Source of the DNA: Ectobacillus sp042610425
GTDB lineage: Bacteria; Bacillota; Bacilli; Bacillales; Bacillaceae_G
Assembly (NCBI RefSeq): GCF_042610425.1
Contig: NZ_JBGJZM010000001.1
Location: forward strand, 558,001 to 622,000
Reading direction: 5' to 3'
Length of the DNA stretch: 64,000 nt
A program made the translations under genes and the position numbers. Below the pieces are notes generated by a model. It was not told the DNA's origin. It ran no database searches and saw only the letters and a list, made by a program, of their open reading frames with translations. Shown here in pieces: positions 1 to 8,719 of the stretch (position 1 is its first letter; each line of letters opens with the position of its first letter).

Positions 1-387
1 ATTATTTTTGTAGCAATTATACTAGTGCTACAAGGATGTGCAACGAAAACTAGTACGAAAGTAAGTGATGTTACGCTTCAGTTTCCTTCTGATCGATATC
101 CTGAAACAGGAAATCATATTAAGGAGGCTATTGCAAATGGGCATTCAGCAATATGTACGATAGATAGAAATGGGGTGGATGAGCGAAGAAAACAATCTCT
201 AGCTAATACACCAACAAAGAAAAATTTTGACCGGGACGAGTGGCCAATGGCTATGTGTAAAGAAGGAGGAACAGGGGCGGATATCCGTTACATTAAGCCG
301 AGCGACAATCGAGGTGCTGGATCCTGGATTGGAAATCAACTAGATAATTATCCGAACGGCACACGAGTTGCATTTACTGTCAAATAA
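1..387 (+). CDS. NucB/NucA-type extracellular DNase, lipoprotein form (5' partial)
   Basis: Deoxyribonuclease of the NucA/NucB family, expected to cleave extracellular or incoming DNA at the cell surface. The frame is open to the left edge, so the start lies outside the window. The visible N-terminus is a hydrophobic stretch ending in LQGC, a lipobox, which implies a membrane-anchored lipoprotein rather than the freely secreted NucB of B. subtilis. The mature part carries the family signature: SDRYPETGNHI, CTIDRNG, then DRDEWPMAMC with the catalytic acidic residues, and SDNRGAGSWIGNQ near the end. A comJ/nin-like inhibitor gene follows 10 nt downstream, which mirrors the nucA-nin competence pair. 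The GTG at position 25 is inside the signal peptide and is not the real start. Family assignment is strong; whether it serves competence or sporulation is inference. Confidence 0.9.
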   Translation: MIFVAIILVLQGCATKTSTKVSDVTLQFPSDRYPETGNHIKEAIANGHSAICTIDRNGVDERRKQSLANTPTKKNFDRDEWPMAMCKEGGTGADIRYIKPSDNRGAGSWIGNQLDNYPNGTRVAFTVK

Positions 388-397
388 GGAGGATGCT

Positions 398-796
398 ATG
401 AAGGGATTAACTATTTCGTATAATCAGCTATTTGTTACAAATGAAAATATACAAGTGCGAGATATTATTTGGACTGACGCAGATTTACAAAACGGATACG
501 TTACGTTTCAAGGTGGAATCGTTTTTGAGGCACAAAGTAATTACTCTTGTGAAATTTCGGTTATAATAGGCAAATTTGTGCCAAAGAAAGAAGCACTTCG
601 TACTGTGACAGTCCCGTTCCGAATAATGGAAAATAGTGTTGCTGTTTATAGTGTCTTATCAGAAAAATTTTCGTTTCCAGTACCAAATGGTTTATACACA
701 TTATCCGTGCAAGCTTTGCCAATGCAAAAACCAACTGATGATGAGCTATATAGGATATGTTACGAACTTTACTTTACTGCATCATATATGGTGTAG
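398..796 (+). CDS. comJ: ComJ/Nin-like DNA-entry nuclease inhibitor
   Basis: Predicted inhibitor of the NucA-type nuclease encoded just upstream; in B. subtilis, Nin (ComJ) holds NucA inactive. The protein of about 132 aa resembles ComJ along its length: ISYNQLFV near the start, DIIWTDADLQNGY, IVFEAQSN, then VTVPFRIMENSVAVYSV and FPVPNGLY. The ATG at 398 is chosen because AAGGAGG sits 7 nt upstream; an ATG 30 nt earlier overlaps the nuclease gene and has no ribosome binding site. No signal peptide is visible, so the protein is probably cytoplasmic or membrane-associated through its partner. It is almost certainly cotranscribed with the nuclease. No terminator is obvious in the 250 nt that follow. 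Confidence 0.85.
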   Translation: MKGLTISYNQLFVTNENIQVRDIIWTDADLQNGYVTFQGGIVFEAQSNYSCEISVIIGKFVPKKEALRTVTVPFRIMENSVAVYSVLSEKFSFPVPNGLYTLSVQALPMQKPTDDELYRICYELYFTASYMV

Positions 797-1046
797 AATC
801 GTATAAACAGTTTACACGTATCATGCATTCTCAATTGTTAATTGAAGCTAAATTAACTATTAAGTATTGATGAAAAGATAGAAATGTAGGAATCATCCCT
901 GTATACTTATTAATATACTGTTATTCCCATTTGTTCTAGATTAGTGCCATTATATTCCATCTTATTAAGTATTATAAACGTCCATGTCTTTTTAAGCATT
1001 TCAACTTAAAAACAAGATAACTTGAAATTGTGGAGGTGCTCTCAGC

Positions 1047-1496
1047 TTGATTATACAAACTAGCATGAAAAGCAATTCACCGTCAATAGAGGTTGTAATA
1101 CGAATAAGAAATCGAGCGATAGATCAATTGTTTACATCTCATTTAACCTATGCAGTTGGAGATGTCGTCGATATAGTAATAGATGTTACGAATAACAGCG
1201 AGGAAGAAATAACCCATTTATTCATTAGTCATATGTTACGGGACGCAGTAATGTATGTACCTAATTCTCTTAAAACCGAATTGGGAACAGCCGATTTGCT
1301 GTTTCGAATTATGCGTTGGAGAATTGTAACTTTGAAATCAGGAGAACTTGCTGCACTAACATTTCAAGTAAAAGTAGGTAATGAGAGCAGCAATGCAAGC
1401 ATCCCTTTCAGTGCAAGTTACACGTATCAAAGGCAAAATGTAAGCTATGGAACATATGAGGCTATTGGTGCAAGTATGGAGAAAAGGAACCTGTAG
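1047..1496 (+). CDS. DUF11-like single-domain protein of unknown function
   Basis: A 149-aa protein with a TTG start preceded by GGAGGTG at good spacing. The centre (VGDVVDIVIDVTNNSEEEI ... LKSGELAALTFQVKV) has the pattern of DUF11/conserved-repeat-domain modules: an immunoglobulin-like beta sandwich found in bacterial surface and coat proteins. Here there is a single copy with no signal peptide or anchor. Its stop codon lies inside a short GGAACC/GGTTCC hairpin. The function is unknown; a structural or spore-coat role would be guesswork. The neighbours give no firm clue. Confidence 0.6.
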   Translation: MIIQTSMKSNSPSIEVVIRIRNRAIDQLFTSHLTYAVGDVVDIVIDVTNNSEEEITHLFISHMLRDAVMYVPNSLKTELGTADLLFRIMRWRIVTLKSGELAALTFQVKVGNESSNASIPFSASYTYQRQNVSYGTYEAIGASMEKRNL

Positions 1497-1506
1497 AAGG
1501 TTCCTT
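1484..1506. terminator. hairpin at the end of the DUF11-like gene
   Basis: AAGGAACC and GGTTCCTT form an 8-bp stem around a 7-nt loop, overlapping the stop codon. Read on the minus strand it is followed by TTTTCTC, so it may end transcription of the minus-strand holin-like frame as well. Confidence 0.55.
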
Positions 1507-1687
1507 AATGAAGATTGTGCTTTTTTAATAATTTTTTTTGTTCGATTCCTTTCTTCCCAATATAATTGTTTTTATAGCCAAAGTAGAGAATATATAGAAA
1601 AGATACAACGTTGGCAATGGCATCAACTTGTGCATTTGTAAAAATAGAAATACCAAATGATTGTAGAAGCAGTTTTAGTGAAAGCAA
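1505..1687 (-). pseudogene. SPP1-type phage holin remnant
   Basis: The C-terminal half matches the SPP1-family holin pattern: a hydrophobic segment, then YKNNYIGKKGIEQKKLL ending in a basic tail. Such holins are small membrane proteins of about 80 aa that let endolysins through. The frame stays open upstream to about 1741 and encodes a second hydrophobic segment (YITGLLLSLKLLLQSFG). No ATG, GTG or TTG with a ribosome binding site precedes that segment, and the TTG at 1687 would cut through it. I therefore read it as a remnant or a gene with a lost start. No other phage genes are nearby. An intact gene with an unusual start is the alternative. Confidence 0.45.
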
Positions 1688-1741
1688 TAATCCTGTTATA
1701 TACCGAGCTATGTCAGATGAGTTTTGTATGATGGATGCCCC

Positions 1742-2056
1742 CTAACATTTTTATTTTTCATTATATACATATGAGGTACGATTAAAAATGGAACAAGTTT
1801 TTATAAAAAATAAATATCCACTAGCATATTTAATAGTAGAGGGATAAAATGAATACTGTTATTTTATTTCGTATAAATTAGGTAGTATGACCACCCACCA
1901 TAGGAAGTTTTTGGTGATAGGATTGTTATTGTAAGGAAGTGAAAAATTATAGATGTTATTAGTTGAAAAAATGTGAATTTGACCGATAACATGGAATTTA
2001 TTATGTAATGAAAAGTTCATGGTATGACAATTGATAGTAAGGATTGGTGACTGAAA
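1742..2056. other. intergenic, no gene seen
   Basis: AT-rich spacer between the holin remnant and ykyA. Only very short open frames occur. A TGACCGATAA string near 1984 looks like a SigD -10 element, but no good -35 element accompanies it. Confidence 0.5.
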
Positions 2057-2701
2057 GTGTTTAAATATAAAATTATGGGGATTGCAGTAACCATGCTTGT
2101 TTTATCAGGTTGCGTAGGTTTGAAGTCAGAACAAGAACTGTATACTATTTTTGAAAAGGCAGCAATTCAAGAAAAGGCAATGTTTCAACAAACAGCTACA
2201 TTTGATTCTCTTGGTCAGAAGGATAAAGAGCTATATTCGAAAATATTACAGCAAGGAAAAGATTCCAATGCATCTGTGCAGCCGATGATTAGTGAGGCTT
2301 TACAAATTTTGGATCAACGACAAAAAACATTAGATACCGAAAAAGATATGTTGAACAATGCTCAAAAAGAAATGAAGGATGCTGATTCTAAAACGAACAA
2401 GATTGAAAATGGGAAACTAAAAGATCAAGCGAAACAAATTGAAAAGTTATATAAAGATCGCTATGACTCTTTCATGCAAATGTATGATTCTTATAAAAAG
2501 GCAATACAGTCAGAAAAAGAGTTATACAATATGCTTCAAACGAAGGATGAAAAGTTGAAATCTATTAATGATAAAGTAAAAGAGACAAACGGTTTATATA
2601 AAGATGCGGAAGATAAGATTGATCAGTTTAATAATGCTACAAAAGATTATAATAAAGAAAAGGTAGACTTTTATCAAGCTGCAAATATAAAGGTAAAATA
2701 A
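2057..2701 (+). CDS. ykyA: YkyA-family lipoprotein
   Basis: A 214-aa predicted lipoprotein of the YkyA family (putative cell-wall-binding lipoprotein). The N-terminus has two lysines, a hydrophobic core and the lipobox LSGC, giving a lipidated Cys near residue 19. The rest is highly charged and heptad-like (Lys/Glu/Gln-rich, repeated KDK/EKE patterns), consistent with a long alpha-helical coiled coil outside the membrane. The GTG start at 2057 is supported by TAAGGA upstream and by the signal peptide beginning directly there. In B. subtilis ykyA lies near pdhA; here it is about 30 kb away. The molecular role is not established. A strong hairpin terminator follows. Confidence 0.8.
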   Translation: MFKYKIMGIAVTMLVLSGCVGLKSEQELYTIFEKAAIQEKAMFQQTATFDSLGQKDKELYSKILQQGKDSNASVQPMISEALQILDQRQKTLDTEKDMLNNAQKEMKDADSKTNKIENGKLKDQAKQIEKLYKDRYDSFMQMYDSYKKAIQSEKELYNMLQTKDEKLKSINDKVKETNGLYKDAEDKIDQFNNATKDYNKEKVDFYQAANIKVK

Positions 2702-2759
2702 AATGTTATCATGAGGATAGGCATACCATTTCAGAGCGTAATTTCATGAAATGATGAAT

Positions 2760-2801
2760 AAAAGAGGGGACCAAATTGGATATGTATTGGTCTCCTCTTT
2801 T
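2760..2801. terminator. bidirectional terminator between ykyA and ykyB
   Basis: AAAAGAGGGGACCAA pairs with TTGGTCTCCTCTTTT across a short loop, with A and T tracts on both sides, so it can serve both convergent genes. Confidence 0.9.
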
Positions 2802-2832
2802 AATATGAATCCTACTAATATTGTAGCATGTA

Positions 2833-3285
2833 TTATTTTCTTGTATAGGAACGCTGGTACCAAGGTTTGGGTTGTAAGATTTTCTTTTCTTGTTCAAACG
2901 CTTCTGTGCCAATATATTGTTGAAGTAGTTTTTTTGCTAAAGAAAGCGACATATGTGTTTTAGGATTTCGATACGCTTGATTGAGTTCGCCAAGATGGGG
3001 AAGCTTTTGGAAGTCATCTTTGGAAGGCGGAATGTGAAAATAATAATCGCCAGCTTGTACTAGTACATCTGATTGTTGTTTGCTAAATTTAGGATTTTTT
3101 GAGAAATGCAGTCCTTCTTTTTTAGCCTTTCCCTCTTGAATTAATTTTTCTATTGCTCTTTTCTTCAGCCAGTATAAATATTTTGGATCTGTTGCTGATT
3201 TTGCATGGCGATTTACAGTGAATATCGCTTGTGGGAGCTGCTCGGCTGATGGAGCGGGCTGTGAGTGAGAAGAATGTGACATCAT
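2833..3285 (-). CDS. ykyB: YkyB-like conserved protein
   Basis: A 150-aa soluble protein closely resembling B. subtilis YkyB: AIFTVNRHAKSATDPKYLY, LHFSKNPKFSKQQSDVL, DYYFHIPPSKDDFQ and YRNPKTHMSLSLAK. The family is restricted to Bacillaceae and has no known function. The start is ATG at 3285 (a second ATG follows at once), with AAAGGAGG 11 nt upstream on the minus strand. The N-terminal 18 residues are variable and Ser/Pro-rich. It is monocistronic and convergent with ykyA. The protein is basic with no membrane segment, so nucleic-acid contact is possible but unproven. Confidence 0.85.
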   Translation of the reverse strand: MMSHSSHSQPAPSAEQLPQAIFTVNRHAKSATDPKYLYWLKKRAIEKLIQEGKAKKEGLHFSKNPKFSKQQSDVLVQAGDYYFHIPPSKDDFQKLPHLGELNQAYRNPKTHMSLSLAKKLLQQYIGTEAFEQEKKILQPKPWYQRSYTRK

Positions 3286-3547
3286 ATATACCCTGTCCTC
3301 CTTTCCTTTCTACCTTATCATGTGAGGTCCTTTGTTTGCAAGAAGTGATAGAAAACACGGATTTGTTTTTCGTCTCTTTGTATAGAAATTAGTAAGAAAA
3401 GACATAATTATTCAAAAACTAATAGATACAAGCAAACTAATAGTGGAAACCGTTACAATCGTTTTGTACAATGAATGTAGAAATTCTTTTTTCCTTTAAT
3501 CATTTGGAAGTTTCAGCAAATGTATTCCTAAGAAATAAGGTGAAGCA

Positions 3548-5086
3548 ATGATATACGAGCAATATGGCATTATTGACATAGGTTCCAACACGATACGTCT
3601 TGTTTTATATGAACAACAAAATAGTGGCTTTTATCGTGAAATTGAAAATACAAAGGTTTCAGCCAGACTGCGTAACTACTTGGTTGAAGGTAGACTTACC
3701 GAGGAAGGCATTTCCGTTTTACTTCATACTCTTGAACAATTTCAAGAAAGTATTACGTACCATAAGTTACAGCACGTAATTTGCGTGGGCACAGCTACAA
3801 TACGTCAGGCAACCAACAAAGAAGAGATAACGCATCTTGTAAAAGAACGAACAGGAATTATACTTCGGATCCTTTCTGAATATGAAGAAGCGTATTATGG
3901 CTATTTAGCGGTAATGAATTCTACCTCTTTTGAAGAGGGTATTACAATAGATATTGGTGGTGGAAGCACGGAAATTACTTATTTTCGTAATCGCCAACTA
4001 ATTGAATATTTTAGCTTTCCTTTTGGGGCATTATCTTTAAAGCAGCAATTTGTATCTGGTGACATACCTACATGGGATGAACAAGAGAAAATGTCTTCGT
4101 TTATACTTGGGAAAATGGAACAATTGCCATGGTTGCTTGAAAAACAAGTACCTATTATTGCTATAGGGGGTAGTGCACGTAATATGGCTCGTGTTCATCA
4201 AAATATTATTTCATATCCTATTTCAGGAGTGCATTTATATGAAATGAAACCAAATGATATTGAAGTTGTCCATCAATTTATGAGTGATTTAAGCTTTCCT
4301 GAAATGCAAAAACTTGATGGTTTGGCAAAGGATCGTGCCGATACTATTCTTCCTGCTGTAGAGGTATTTCAATCGCTTTTGACCGTTACCAAATCATCCT
4401 CGTTCATCATTAGTAGAAGAGGGCTTAGAGAAGGCATATTCTATGAAGTAAATGCTAAGCGATATGGTCTTTCCTATTACCCGAATGTAATTGAAGAGAG
4501 TTTTCACATGCTAGCGGAAAAATATGCAATTGATTTAAATAATGTGATGTATCAAATTAAAACAGTTACGACACTTTGCGATGGGTTAGAAAAATGTAAC
4601 GTAGTAAGTTTTACAAGTGATGAATTGCTTTCTGTCAGAATGGCAGCTAAAGTTTACAATATTGGGGTTTATATTGATGAGGAGGCTAGCAGTCAGCATA
4701 CATTCTATTTGCTAGCAAACAAAACGATTGATGGAATGATGCATAAAGATAAGGTGAAGCTTGCTTTATTAGCATCTTTTAAAAATAAACTTTCCTATAA
4801 ACAATATATGGAGTCGTTTGATTCATGGTTCTCCAAAGAAGAACAGAGAAAGATTCGTATATTAGGTTCATTATTGCAATTAGCGGCTTCTTTAAATGTT
4901 ACTAAGAGAAATGTAGTAGATCAAATTCATATTGAAATGATTCAGGAAGACATTCATATTTATATTCTATGTAATCGAAATGCTTTAGCAGAACAAGTTC
5001 AAGCTGAAAAGCAAAAAAAACAAGTAGAGAAGGCGTTGAAACGAAATGTTGAATTACATTTCCAAGTTGCCGCATCATATTTATAA
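3548..5086 (+). CDS. ppx: exopolyphosphatase (Ppx/GppA family)
   Basis: Hydrolyses inorganic polyphosphate from the chain end, releasing phosphate; Ppx/GppA proteins may also act on pppGpp. The 512-aa protein begins with the actin/HSP70-like phosphate-1 motif DIGSNTIRLVLY, has the second phosphate motif IDIGGGSTEI near residue 139 and a glycine-rich AIGGSARN segment. These are followed by a C-terminal HD-like helical domain typical of long Ppx proteins. The start is ATG at 3548 with AAGGTGA just upstream. The 3' end is followed by ppk with no terminator between, so the synthesis and breakdown enzymes form an operon. Expression is probably linked to phosphate or stress, but no operator was identified. 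Confidence 0.92.
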   Translation: MIYEQYGIIDIGSNTIRLVLYEQQNSGFYREIENTKVSARLRNYLVEGRLTEEGISVLLHTLEQFQESITYHKLQHVICVGTATIRQATNKEEITHLVKERTGIILRILSEYEEAYYGYLAVMNSTSFEEGITIDIGGGSTEITYFRNRQLIEYFSFPFGALSLKQQFVSGDIPTWDEQEKMSSFILGKMEQLPWLLEKQVPIIAIGGSARNMARVHQNIISYPISGVHLYEMKPNDIEVVHQFMSDLSFPEMQKLDGLAKDRADTILPAVEVFQSLLTVTKSSSFIISRRGLREGIFYEVNAKRYGLSYYPNVIEESFHMLAEKYAIDLNNVMYQIKTVTTLCDGLEKCNVVSFTSDELLSVRMAAKVYNIGVYIDEEASSQHTFYLLANKTIDGMMHKDKVKLALLASFKNKLSYKQYMESFDSWFSKEEQRKIRILGSLLQLAASLNVTKRNVVDQIHIEMIQEDIHIYILCNRNALAEQVQAEKQKKQVEKALKRNVELHFQVAASYL

Positions 5087-5183
5087 TTCAGTTTACAAAA
5101 TTTTCACAAAGAGGTATCATTTGTTTTGCAAAGAAAAAGGTACACCGGAATTTCAACAAAGTATAGAAGGAACTGCAGCGTTC

Positions 5184-7301
5184 ATGGATACTACGAAAAC
5201 AAGCATGATTGATCTAAATAATACAGCGTACTATAATAACCGAGAATTAAGTTGGCTTGCGTTCAATGAACGCGTGTTGCAAGAAGCACTTGATGAACGC
5301 AATCCTTTATTGGAACGTTTAAAATTCACTAGTATTTTCAGCTCGAATTTAGACGAATTTTTCATGGTGCGTGTAGCAGGATTGAAGGATCAAGTTAAAG
5401 TAGGTTTTAATAAGCCAGAAAATAAGGCGGGACTCACGCCTAAGCAACAGCTTAGTCAAATTGCTAAAAAGACACATATTCTCGTTCAACGACAATATGA
5501 TACATATCATAATATTTTACTTCCACAATTAAAGGAAGAAAATATTATTCCCATTACCTTCGAAGATTTAACGCCAGAGCAGTTGGTGTTTATTGAAGAA
5601 TATTTTGATGAACAGATATTTCCTGTTTTAACACCGGTAGCCATTGATGCGTATCGCCCATTTCCTATGCTTTTAAACAAAAGCTTGAACTTGGCCGTAA
5701 TGCTGTATGATGAAAACCAAGAAGACGAAGAGAATAGAAAAAAACTAGGTATTGTCCAAGTTCCTTCTGTAATGGGACGATTTATTTTCCTTCCTACTGA
5801 GGAAGGGAGAAGATTTATTTTCTTAGAAGATGTAATTCGAAATTTCACACATAAATTATTCACCGGATATAGTGTTCTATCCGTTACAAGTTTACGTATT
5901 ACACGGAATGCCGATCTTACCATTCATGAAGAAGGTGCACGAGATCTTCTTAAAGTGATTGAAAAAGAATTAAAGAAGAGAAAATGGGGTTCAGCTGTTC
6001 GATTAGAAGTTGGAAAATCAGGCTTAGATGATCATGTTCTATCTCTTTTACATGAAGTGTTAGAGGTGCACGAGAAGGATATATATTTTATTGATGGTCC
6101 TCTTGATTTAACTTGTATGTTCTCTTTTTACAAAAATGTAGAGCAAACACATGAGCATTTAACATATCCGGCTCTCATTCCGCAACCACCACAGGATTTA
6201 CAATCTGATGATAATGATATTTTTGAAAAAGCACTTGAATCAGATGTTTTATTGCATCATCCCTATGAATCGTTTCAACCGGTTATTGATTTTGTACAGA
6301 GTGCTGCCGATGATCCTGATGTTTTGGCAATTAAACAAACGTTGTACCGTGTAAGTGGAGATTCGCAGGTTATCCAAGCGCTGAAGACTGCTGCGGAAAA
6401 AGGAAAGCAAGTAACAGTTCTTGTTGAATTAAAAGCGAGATTTGATGAAGCAAATAATGTACATTGGGCTAAGGAATTGGAGCAAGCTGGATGTCACGTA
6501 ATATACGGTGTAAGCCATTTAAAAACGCATAGTAAAATAACTCTTGTTGTACGCCGGAAAAATGGTAAAATTCAACGGTTTGTTCATTTAGCTACAGGTA
6601 ATTATAATGACTCAACTGCAAAGCTTTATACCGATTTTGGACTTATAACTACACGTAAAGACTTTGGCATTGATGCAACAAACTTTTTTAATTATTTAAG
6701 TGGATATACGATGAAGCCACAATTTACTGAATTGTCTGTAGCTCCATTAGATATTCGTCATACATTTTTGGAACGAATCGATGAGGAAATTCGCTATCAT
6801 AAGCAATATGGAAATGGACATATTATTGCAAAAATGAATTCGTTAACAGATAAGCCACTTATACAAAAATTGTACGAAGCATCACAAGTTGGTGTAAAAA
6901 TAGATTTAACGATTCGCGGCATTTGTTGCTTACGACCAGGCATTCCAAATGTAAGCGAAAATATTCGTGTGTTTAGTATTGTTGGACGGTACTTAGAGCA
7001 TAGTAGAATTTATTATTTCTATCATAATGGAGATGAAATGCTGTATCTATCTTCTGCAGACTGGATGACTCGTAATATGGAAAGACGTGTGGAAATCGCC
7101 TTTCCAATCCTCGATGATCAAATTAAAAAACGTATCATCCATGTTTTACAATTAATCTTATCTGATAATGTGAAAAATCGTGAACAAAATGCAAACGGTG
7201 AATATCATTATGTTACTAGGAAGGAAGGAGATCCAGAAATTAATTGTCAGATTGAGCTATTTAACTTAGCCTATGCTGGGAATGAAAGTGTAGATGAGTA
7301 A
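5184..7301 (+). CDS. ppk: polyphosphate kinase
   Basis: Makes polyphosphate from ATP reversibly; a membrane-associated PPK1-type enzyme. The N-terminal domain shows NNRELSWLAFNERVLQEA. The catalytic phospholipase-D-like domains show HLKTHSKITLV, containing the autophosphorylated His, then HLATGNYND and a second conserved block with RGICCLRPG. I place the start at ATG 5184 (705 aa), which has AGAAGGAA 11 nt upstream and gives the usual family N-terminus. The frame is open further left and overlaps the end of ppx by 41 nt, but that extension has no matching family sequence. It is downstream of and cotranscribed with ppx, and ends in a long terminator. Confidence 0.93.
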   Translation: MDTTKTSMIDLNNTAYYNNRELSWLAFNERVLQEALDERNPLLERLKFTSIFSSNLDEFFMVRVAGLKDQVKVGFNKPENKAGLTPKQQLSQIAKKTHILVQRQYDTYHNILLPQLKEENIIPITFEDLTPEQLVFIEEYFDEQIFPVLTPVAIDAYRPFPMLLNKSLNLAVMLYDENQEDEENRKKLGIVQVPSVMGRFIFLPTEEGRRFIFLEDVIRNFTHKLFTGYSVLSVTSLRITRNADLTIHEEGARDLLKVIEKELKKRKWGSAVRLEVGKSGLDDHVLSLLHEVLEVHEKDIYFIDGPLDLTCMFSFYKNVEQTHEHLTYPALIPQPPQDLQSDDNDIFEKALESDVLLHHPYESFQPVIDFVQSAADDPDVLAIKQTLYRVSGDSQVIQALKTAAEKGKQVTVLVELKARFDEANNVHWAKELEQAGCHVIYGVSHLKTHSKITLVVRRKNGKIQRFVHLATGNYNDSTAKLYTDFGLITTRKDFGIDATNFFNYLSGYTMKPQFTELSVAPLDIRHTFLERIDEEIRYHKQYGNGHIIAKMNSLTDKPLIQKLYEASQVGVKIDLTIRGICCLRPGIPNVSENIRVFSIVGRYLEHSRIYYFYHNGDEMLYLSSADWMTRNMERRVEIAFPILDDQIKKRIIHVLQLILSDNVKNREQNANGEYHYVTRKEGDPEINCQIELFNLAYAGNESVDE

Positions 7302-7312
7302 GTCTATTAAAA

Positions 7313-7367
7313 ACAAGAGTTGACCTAAATGGCAGGATACCTCCTGTCTAAGGTCAGCTCTTTTTTT
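7313..7367 (+). terminator. ppk terminator
   Basis: An outer stem of AAGAG-TGACCT with AGGTCAGCTCTT encloses an inner GGCAGGA/TCCTGTC stem and is followed by a run of seven T. Confidence 0.85.
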
Positions 7368-7376
7368 GTAGCAGTA

Positions 7377-7601
7377 TTAATACATATAAGGTGAATATGG
7401 TGCTGGATATGGGTATGGTGTTGGGTACGGATAGGGCTGTGGGTAATATGGGTAAGGTCTTGGTCCAAATGCTAGTGCCCCGCCCAGTAAACCTCCTGCA
7501 ATACCTGCTAAGAAAGGAACTCCGAAGAATGGAAGAAATCGGGTATCTTCTTGGAGAACGGGGTCAGAACGAAATGGTATTGGATACATTTGAGGATGCA
7601 T
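7377..7601 (-). CDS. small Pro/Tyr-rich protein with a hydrophobic core
   Basis: A 74-aa protein whose middle (FLAGIAGGLLGGALAFG) is a glycine-rich hydrophobic segment, and whose C-terminus is a run of PYPYP repeats ending in Tyr. The start is ATG at 7601 with AAGGGAGG 9 nt upstream. Proteins of this style in Bacillus are often expressed in sporulation and found in the coat or membrane, but I do not recognise a named family. The tandem PY repeats are low complexity. Stop codons are absent from the opposite frame as well, so the open frame alone is weak support; the ribosome binding site and composition decide the call. Confidence 0.65.
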   Translation of the reverse strand: MHPQMYPIPFRSDPVLQEDTRFLPFFGVPFLAGIAGGLLGGALAFGPRPYPYYPQPYPYPTPYPYPAPYSPYMY

Positions 7602-7701
7602 GAAATAAACCTCCCTTATTGGATTCGGTGTAGTATATGGGAAATTGTCCTTATAAGAGCAAGTACTCTAGTAAAATTATGAAAATTGGGCATTTACGCT
7701 A

Positions 7702-8568
7702 TCAAAGTGGATAAAGATTAAATACAGTAAGTTCAGGCTTTGCTAAAAAGCGGAAGGGGACGCGCGTTGTGCCAAGTCCTCGATTTACATAAATGGTAAG
7801 AGGATACTTTCCTGCTAGGTGATAAAAACCTTCTACATATTTTTGGGCAAGAGGGGGAGTGATAATCGGCCCAAAATAAGGTAATTGGACTTGTCCCCCA
7901 TGACTATGACCTGATAACTGCAAATGTATGGGATAGTTAGCGATGGTAGGTGCAACATCAGGTTCATGTACAAGAAGTATCGTATATACCTGCCCTTTTG
8001 CTTTACGTAGTGTTTGTTCAATTTTGGGATGACCTAGCATTATATCATCAATACCGATAAGAGCAATTTCACTTCCGTTTATCAGTCGAATTCGTTTTTC
8101 TTCGTTTTGTAGTAGTTGAAACCCGGCCTCCTGTATGATTTGTGCATATATATCTGTGCCATATCCCCCGTGATCGTGATTTCCATAAATCGCAAATTTA
8201 CCTAATGATGATTGCATCCGCCGTAGAATAGGGGCAATTTGTTCGGTTTCGTTATAACTCTGTTGATCGTCAATTAAATCTCCTGTAAAAATGATAATAT
8301 CGGGGTGTTGTTCGTTTACTTTTTTTACAACGGCATCTAGTTGGGACAAGGAATAATGGTAGCCAAGATGACAGTCACTAAACTGAACAATTTTGATATT
8401 TTCTAGACCAGACCCGAGTAATGGAGATGAAAGGGTATGATAGGAAACCTTTAGCATGGTAGGCTCTATATATCTTGCATATATATAGCCAACGCTCGTC
8501 GTTAGTATACTGTAACATAACCAGGAGATACCTTTTTTACAAAATGTTCTTCGATCCATCATTTTCAT
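7702..8568 (-). CDS. ykuE: Tat-type metallophosphoesterase (YkuE)
   Basis: A calcineurin-like metallophosphatase acting outside the membrane. All dimetal motifs are present: FSDCHLG, GDLIDD, GNHDHGGYG, HEPD and GHSHGGQ. The N-terminus reads MDRRTFCKKG followed by a hydrophobic segment, a twin-arginine signal; B. subtilis YkuE is a known substrate of the TatAyCy translocase. ATG 8568 is preferred over GTG 8577 because AGGTGA lies 7 nt before it. The gene is divergent from fadH, as in B. subtilis (ykuE beside ykuF). Substrate unknown; cell-wall lipid intermediates are plausible for the family. Confidence 0.88.
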   Translation of the reverse strand: MKMMDRRTFCKKGISWLCYSILTTSVGYIYARYIEPTMLKVSYHTLSSPLLGSGLENIKIVQFSDCHLGYHYSLSQLDAVVKKVNEQHPDIIIFTGDLIDDQQSYNETEQIAPILRRMQSSLGKFAIYGNHDHGGYGTDIYAQIIQEAGFQLLQNEEKRIRLINGSEIALIGIDDIMLGHPKIEQTLRKAKGQVYTILLVHEPDVAPTIANYPIHLQLSGHSHGGQVQLPYFGPIITPPLAQKYVEGFYHLAGKYPLTIYVNRGLGTTRVPFRFLAKPELTVFNLYPL

Positions 8569-8677
8569 TGATTTCACCTATAGTTAGAATTTTTACTAGT
8601 ATATCTTATTTGTAAGTAATTATGATAGAGTATAAGATATCTGAGAAGAAAATATATGAATTAATGGATAATAATGG

Positions 8678-8697
8678 TAAAATGAATTATCATTCAT
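8678..8697. promoter_or_regulatory. FadR operator upstream of fadH
   Basis: The 20-nt element reads TAAAATGAATTA then TCATTCAT. Against the B. subtilis FadR box (WTGAATGAMTANTCATTCAW) 17 of 20 positions agree, with a perfect right half-site. It lies 22 nt before the fadH start, where repressor binding would block transcription. In B. subtilis fadH is a FadR target, relieved by long-chain acyl-CoA. Confidence 0.75.
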
Positions 8698-8719
8698 TTT
8701 TTTTATGGAGGGGATAAGG

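Noticed and set aside
1447..1641. Plus-strand frame over the holin-like region
   Set aside because: Overlaps the DUF11-like gene out of frame, has no ribosome binding site and no protein-like composition.
1978..1994. SigD-like -10 (TGACCGATAA) before ykyA
   Set aside because: No TAAA-type -35 at correct spacing.
3444..3457. cre-like string TGGAAACCGTTACA upstream of ppx
   Set aside because: The central CG is shifted by one base, so it fails the core of the consensus.
5046..5183. Longer ppk N-terminus overlapping ppx
   Set aside because: No ribosome binding site and no family similarity; ATG 5184 gives the normal protein.
7391..7603. Plus-strand frame opposite the Pro/Tyr-rich gene
   Set aside because: Mirror of PY codon repeats; no ribosome binding site.
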